Shown here: piece after piece, positions 4,710 through 6,653 of the stretch
Position numbering within the stretch: the first letter of the stretch is position 1
How the letters are laid out: each line of letters starts with the position of its first letter
DNA from: Microbacteriaceae bacterium
GTDB taxonomy: Bacteria; Actinomycetota; Actinomycetes; Actinomycetales; Microbacteriaceae
Reading direction: 5' to 3'
Length of the DNA stretch: 6,653 nucleotides
Assembly: GCA_025463615.1 (NCBI GenBank)
Contig: JAODAU010000264.1
Location: 1-6,653 of the forward strand
Program-made: the position numbers and the translations under genes
The notes under the pieces: model-generated
What the model saw: the letters and a program-made list of their open reading frames with translations, nothing else
What the model was told of the DNA's origin: nothing
The model's database searches: none

Positions 4710-5875
4710 GCGAGCGGGAGCGCACGCGCCAGCAGCTGGACCCCGCGGGCACCACCGCCGTGCGCTCGTTCAGCGTGATCGTGGTGATCGGTGCTTTCGT
4801 GTTCGCCGTGGTGATGACGGCCGTCACGTTGCCGCAGACCAGCTCGTTCCCGTTCGCGATCGGCGCCCTGCTGGCGCTGGGCGCCTCGGCGGCGACCGTT
4901 ATCGTGCAGACCAGCGCGTACCGCGCGCCGTTCCGCGGGCGGTCGCTCGCCGTGGCGTGGGGGCTGGGGCTGGCCGCGACCTACCTGAGCGCGGCGGCAT
5001 CCTGGGGCGTCGACGGCTTCGTGAAGGACGACTGGGGCCCCATCGCGCTGGGGCTGCTCTTCATCGCGGTCGGGCCGTACCGTCCCGCGCGCGAGGTGGC
5101 GATGACCGGCGTCGCGTCGGCGATCTTCGTCGGCTTCCTGGCGCTGCTCGAGGCGCCGCGGTTCGCGACACCGGCGCCGCCGCTCGCCTTCGTGATCATC
5201 GCCGTGACGCCGATGCTGGCGATGTGCTTCGGCGGCGTGGCGTATTCGCTGGGCATGATCAACGCGATCGACGCCTGGCAGCGCCGTGCCCGCACGGCCA
5301 GCCGTGGCGTCATCGCCGAGATGCGGGACGGCGTCGCCCGCTCCGTGCAGCAGGATCGGGTCACCATCCTGGGCCAGGATGTGATCCCGTTCTTCACCGA
5401 GCTGCTGTCGCGCGACGAGCTGACCGACGCGGACCGCGCGCGTGCCGCGGCGATCGCCACCGACATCCGCGGGGTCATGGTCGCCGAGGCCGACCGCACC
5501 TGGCTGGAGACCCTCGTGGAGGCCACTGGGCTCGACCTGGCCGGCAGCCCGGGCGCGGCCCAGCTGATCGTCGACGACCCCGACAGGCTGGCGGAGTCGA
5601 TGTCGACCGAGCAGCGCACCGCCATCCGGGCCCTGCTCGTGGCGATCGGCCAGGTGCGCACGATCGCCCGCGACGACCTGCGCATCGCGCTCGCGGAGGC
5701 GCCCACCGGCGAGACCGTGGAGGTGGATGTCCGAATCCGCCTCACCTCGACGAAGCTCGTGCCGCGCGTGGCCTTCGCGCCCTATTTCGCCCTGTTGCGC
5801 GCCGCATTCACGGCGTTCGACGTCGAGTTCGACCACCCCTCCCTGAGACTAAGGTTTGCGTATGAGCAGCAGTAG
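4706..5875 (+). CDS. Six-TM histidine-kinase-like protein lacking catalytic residues (putative pseudokinase partner)
   Basis: A 389-aa membrane protein with the same plan as the preceding kinase. Hydrophobic segments lie at about 20-42, 49-69, 81-99, 111-124, 130-148 and 158-183. A charged helical region follows (190-265) and then a C-terminal domain of mixed helices and strands. My hand alignment places LGQDVIPFFTELL (222-234) opposite the kinase motif MHDTVLSHLAAL, with Gln224 for the phosphoacceptor His and Asp225 kept. The N-box equivalent (about 311-323, IGQVRTIARD) has Arg318 for Asn. No DxGxG or glycine-rich lid follows, and the C-terminal domain is short (VEVDVRIRLT to [10 protein letters not shown]). 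It should therefore neither bind ATP nor autophosphorylate. The GTG start overlaps the kinase stop by 4 nt, implying translational coupling and near-equal synthesis. It probably forms a heteromer with, or regulates, the kinase. Without profile searches it would simply be a hypothetical membrane protein. Confidence 0.75.
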   Translation: MSERERTRQQLDPAGTTAVRSFSVIVVIGAFVFAVVMTAVTLPQTSSFPFAIGALLALGASAATVIVQTSAYRAPFRGRSLAVAWGLGLAATYLSAAASWGVDGFVKDDWGPIALGLLFIAVGPYRPAREVAMTGVASAIFVGFLALLEAPRFATPAPPLAFVIIAVTPMLAMCFGGVAYSLGMINAIDAWQRRARTASRGVIAEMRDGVARSVQQDRVTILGQDVIPFFTELLSRDELTDADRARAAAIATDIRGVMVAEADRTWLETLVEATGLDLAGSPGAAQLIVDDPDRLAESMSTEQRTAIRALLVAIGQVRTIARDDLRIALAEAPTGETVEVDVRIRLTSTKLVPRVAFAPYFALLRAAFTAFDVEFDHPSLRLRFAYEQQ

Positions 5876-6539
5876 CGACACCGGTGTCGCACGCCCGGGG
5901 CACCGGGTGCGCCTGGCGATTCTCGACGACCACGAGGTGCTGCTCGACAGCCTCAGCAGCTGGATCAACTCGAACGCGCCCGACTTCGACCTCGTGCTCA
6001 GCGCGCACACCTGGCAGCAGCTCGTGCACAGCGCCAACTTCCCCACGGAGCTGGTGTTCATCGACTTCCAGCTGCGCGAGCCCGTCTCGATCGAGGCGCG
6101 GGTGCGCACCTGCCGCGCGGCGGGCGCGAAGGTGATCGTGCTGAGCAGCATGGACACGCGTGAGGCGCGCGACCGGGCGCTGGATGCCGGGGCATCCGCG
6201 TTCCTGTCGAAGTCGATCCCGATGCGCGAGGTCATGGAGACGGCGCGCTCGGTGATGGGCGTCGAGTCGGGTGCGAACCTGCAGCGCGACTGGCGGCCGC
6301 TGCCGGTCGGGGCGATCAACCACATCCGCCCGAAACTCTCCGCCGGAGAGGAAGAAGCCTTTAAACTGTATGTATCGGGCCTCAGCACCGCCGAGGTGGC
6401 CCAGCAGATGCACGTGCAGTACGAGACGGCGAAGACGTACCTGCGCCGCGTGCGCGAGAAATATTCCAAGGCGAACAGGCCGGCGAGCAAGAAGACGGAC
6501 CTGATCCGTCGTGCAGCCGAGGACGGATACCTGCAGTAG
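5862..6539 (+). CDS. Response regulator, receiver plus LuxR/NarL-type HTH
   Basis: A 225-aa two-component response regulator. The receiver domain (about 16-133) has acidic-pocket Asp22/Asp23 in LAILDDHE, phosphoacceptor Asp68 in LVFIDFQ, conserved Ser95 in VIVLSSMD and Lys117 in AFLSKS. The C-terminal DNA-binding domain (about 156-222) carries the helix-turn-helix [20 protein letters not shown] followed by the recognition helix [17 protein letters not shown] (185-201) and a variant tail ([20 protein letters not shown]) seen in a subset of actinobacterial regulators. ATG 5862 is preferred over TTG 5856 because AAGG (5851-5854) is 7 nt upstream. The start overlaps the preceding gene by 14 nt. 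This is the obvious phosphorylation target of the kinase at 3510. Its binding sites may lie in the operon's own promoter region. Confidence 0.9.
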   Translation: MSSSSDTGVARPGHRVRLAILDDHEVLLDSLSSWINSNAPDFDLVLSAHTWQQLVHSANFPTELVFIDFQLREPVSIEARVRTCRAAGAKVIVLSSMDTREARDRALDAGASAFLSKSIPMREVMETARSVMGVESGANLQRDWRPLPVGAINHIRPKLSAGEEEAFKLYVSGLSTAEVAQQMHVQYETAKTYLRRVREKYSKANRPASKKTDLIRRAAEDGYLQ

Positions 6540-6653
6540 TGGCGAAGCTCTATTTTCGATACGGCGCGATGAACAGCGGCAAGAGCACGGCACTGCTCCA
6601 GGCCGCGTACAACTACGAGGAGCGCGGGCATCGCGTGCTGCTCACCAAACCGA
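6539..6653 (+). CDS. tdk: Thymidine kinase, N-terminal part (3' truncated by window edge)
   Basis: The first 38 residues of a type II (TK1-like) thymidine kinase, which phosphorylates thymidine to dTMP with ATP in pyrimidine salvage. The N-terminus [20 protein letters not shown] contains the P-loop GAMNSGKST (9-17), followed by [15 protein letters not shown], all typical of bacterial Tdk. The GTG start (6539-6541) shares one base with the TAG stop of the response regulator (TAGTG), and GGACGGA (6521-6527) is 11 nt upstream. No separate promoter is apparent, so at least part of its expression should come from the two-component operon. The rest of the gene (family about 200-220 aa) lies beyond the window. 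Confidence 0.9.
   Translation, partial: MAKLYFRYGAMNSGKSTALLQAAYNYEERGHRVLLTKP

Noticed and set aside
5856..5861. TTG start for the response regulator two codons upstream
   Set aside because: The ATG at 5862 has better Shine-Dalgarno spacing (AAGG, 7 nt) and is the stronger start codon.
1..6653. CRISPR arrays, tRNA/rRNA genes, insertion sequences, phage genes
   Set aside because: No spaced repeat array, no cloverleaf-like or rRNA sequence, and no transposase or integrase was found in any frame.

Overview
The window is high-GC DNA (roughly 70% by eye) with GTG starts, leaderless-looking promoters and tightly overlapping genes, and it reads as an actinobacterium. The frequent hexamer GGATGC/GCATCC, mostly at Asp-Ala and Ala-Ser codon pairs, together with the gene families, points to Microbacteriaceae or close relatives (moderate confidence). 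Every recognised gene is on the + strand. The long antisense frames are high-GC shadows.

Layout: (1) 1-411 is the C-terminal end of malate:quinone oxidoreductase (mqo). (2) 412-544 is a compact regulatory region: a dyad that may terminate mqo, an overlapping promoter, a three-codon upstream ORF (Met-Lys-Leu-stop), and a predicted RNA stem that hides the ribosome-binding site of the next gene. (3) 545-2152 encodes a two-NBD ABC-F ATPase of the ribosome-protection/translation-factor type. (4) 2153-2286 holds two identical 13-bp direct repeats, a large 52-nt hairpin, and a consensus -35 promoter overlapped by an 18-bp near-perfect actinobacterial LexA (SOS) box. (5) 2287-3360 encodes an Rv2578c-family radical SAM protein, probably on a leaderless, damage-inducible mRNA. 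(6) 3361-3509 holds a short GC hairpin, small CGAAA repeats and an extended -10 element. (7) 3510-6653 is an overlapping four-gene string: a six-TM NarL-type sensor histidine kinase, a second six-TM protein that looks like a catalytically dead kinase paralogue, a NarL/LuxR-type response regulator, and the start of thymidine kinase (tdk), cut by the window end.

Three points deserve attention. First, the ABC-F leader has the layout of a translational attenuator: a tiny uORF directly followed by an anti-Shine-Dalgarno strand with 10 of 11 pairs. Second, a LexA box covers the promoter of the radical SAM gene, placing it in the SOS response. Third, the two-component system includes a kinase/pseudokinase pair translated in coupled fashion, in which the phosphoacceptor His, the N-box Asn and the ATP-lid glycines are all missing from the second partner. 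All three come from reading the sequence and need comparative or experimental confirmation.
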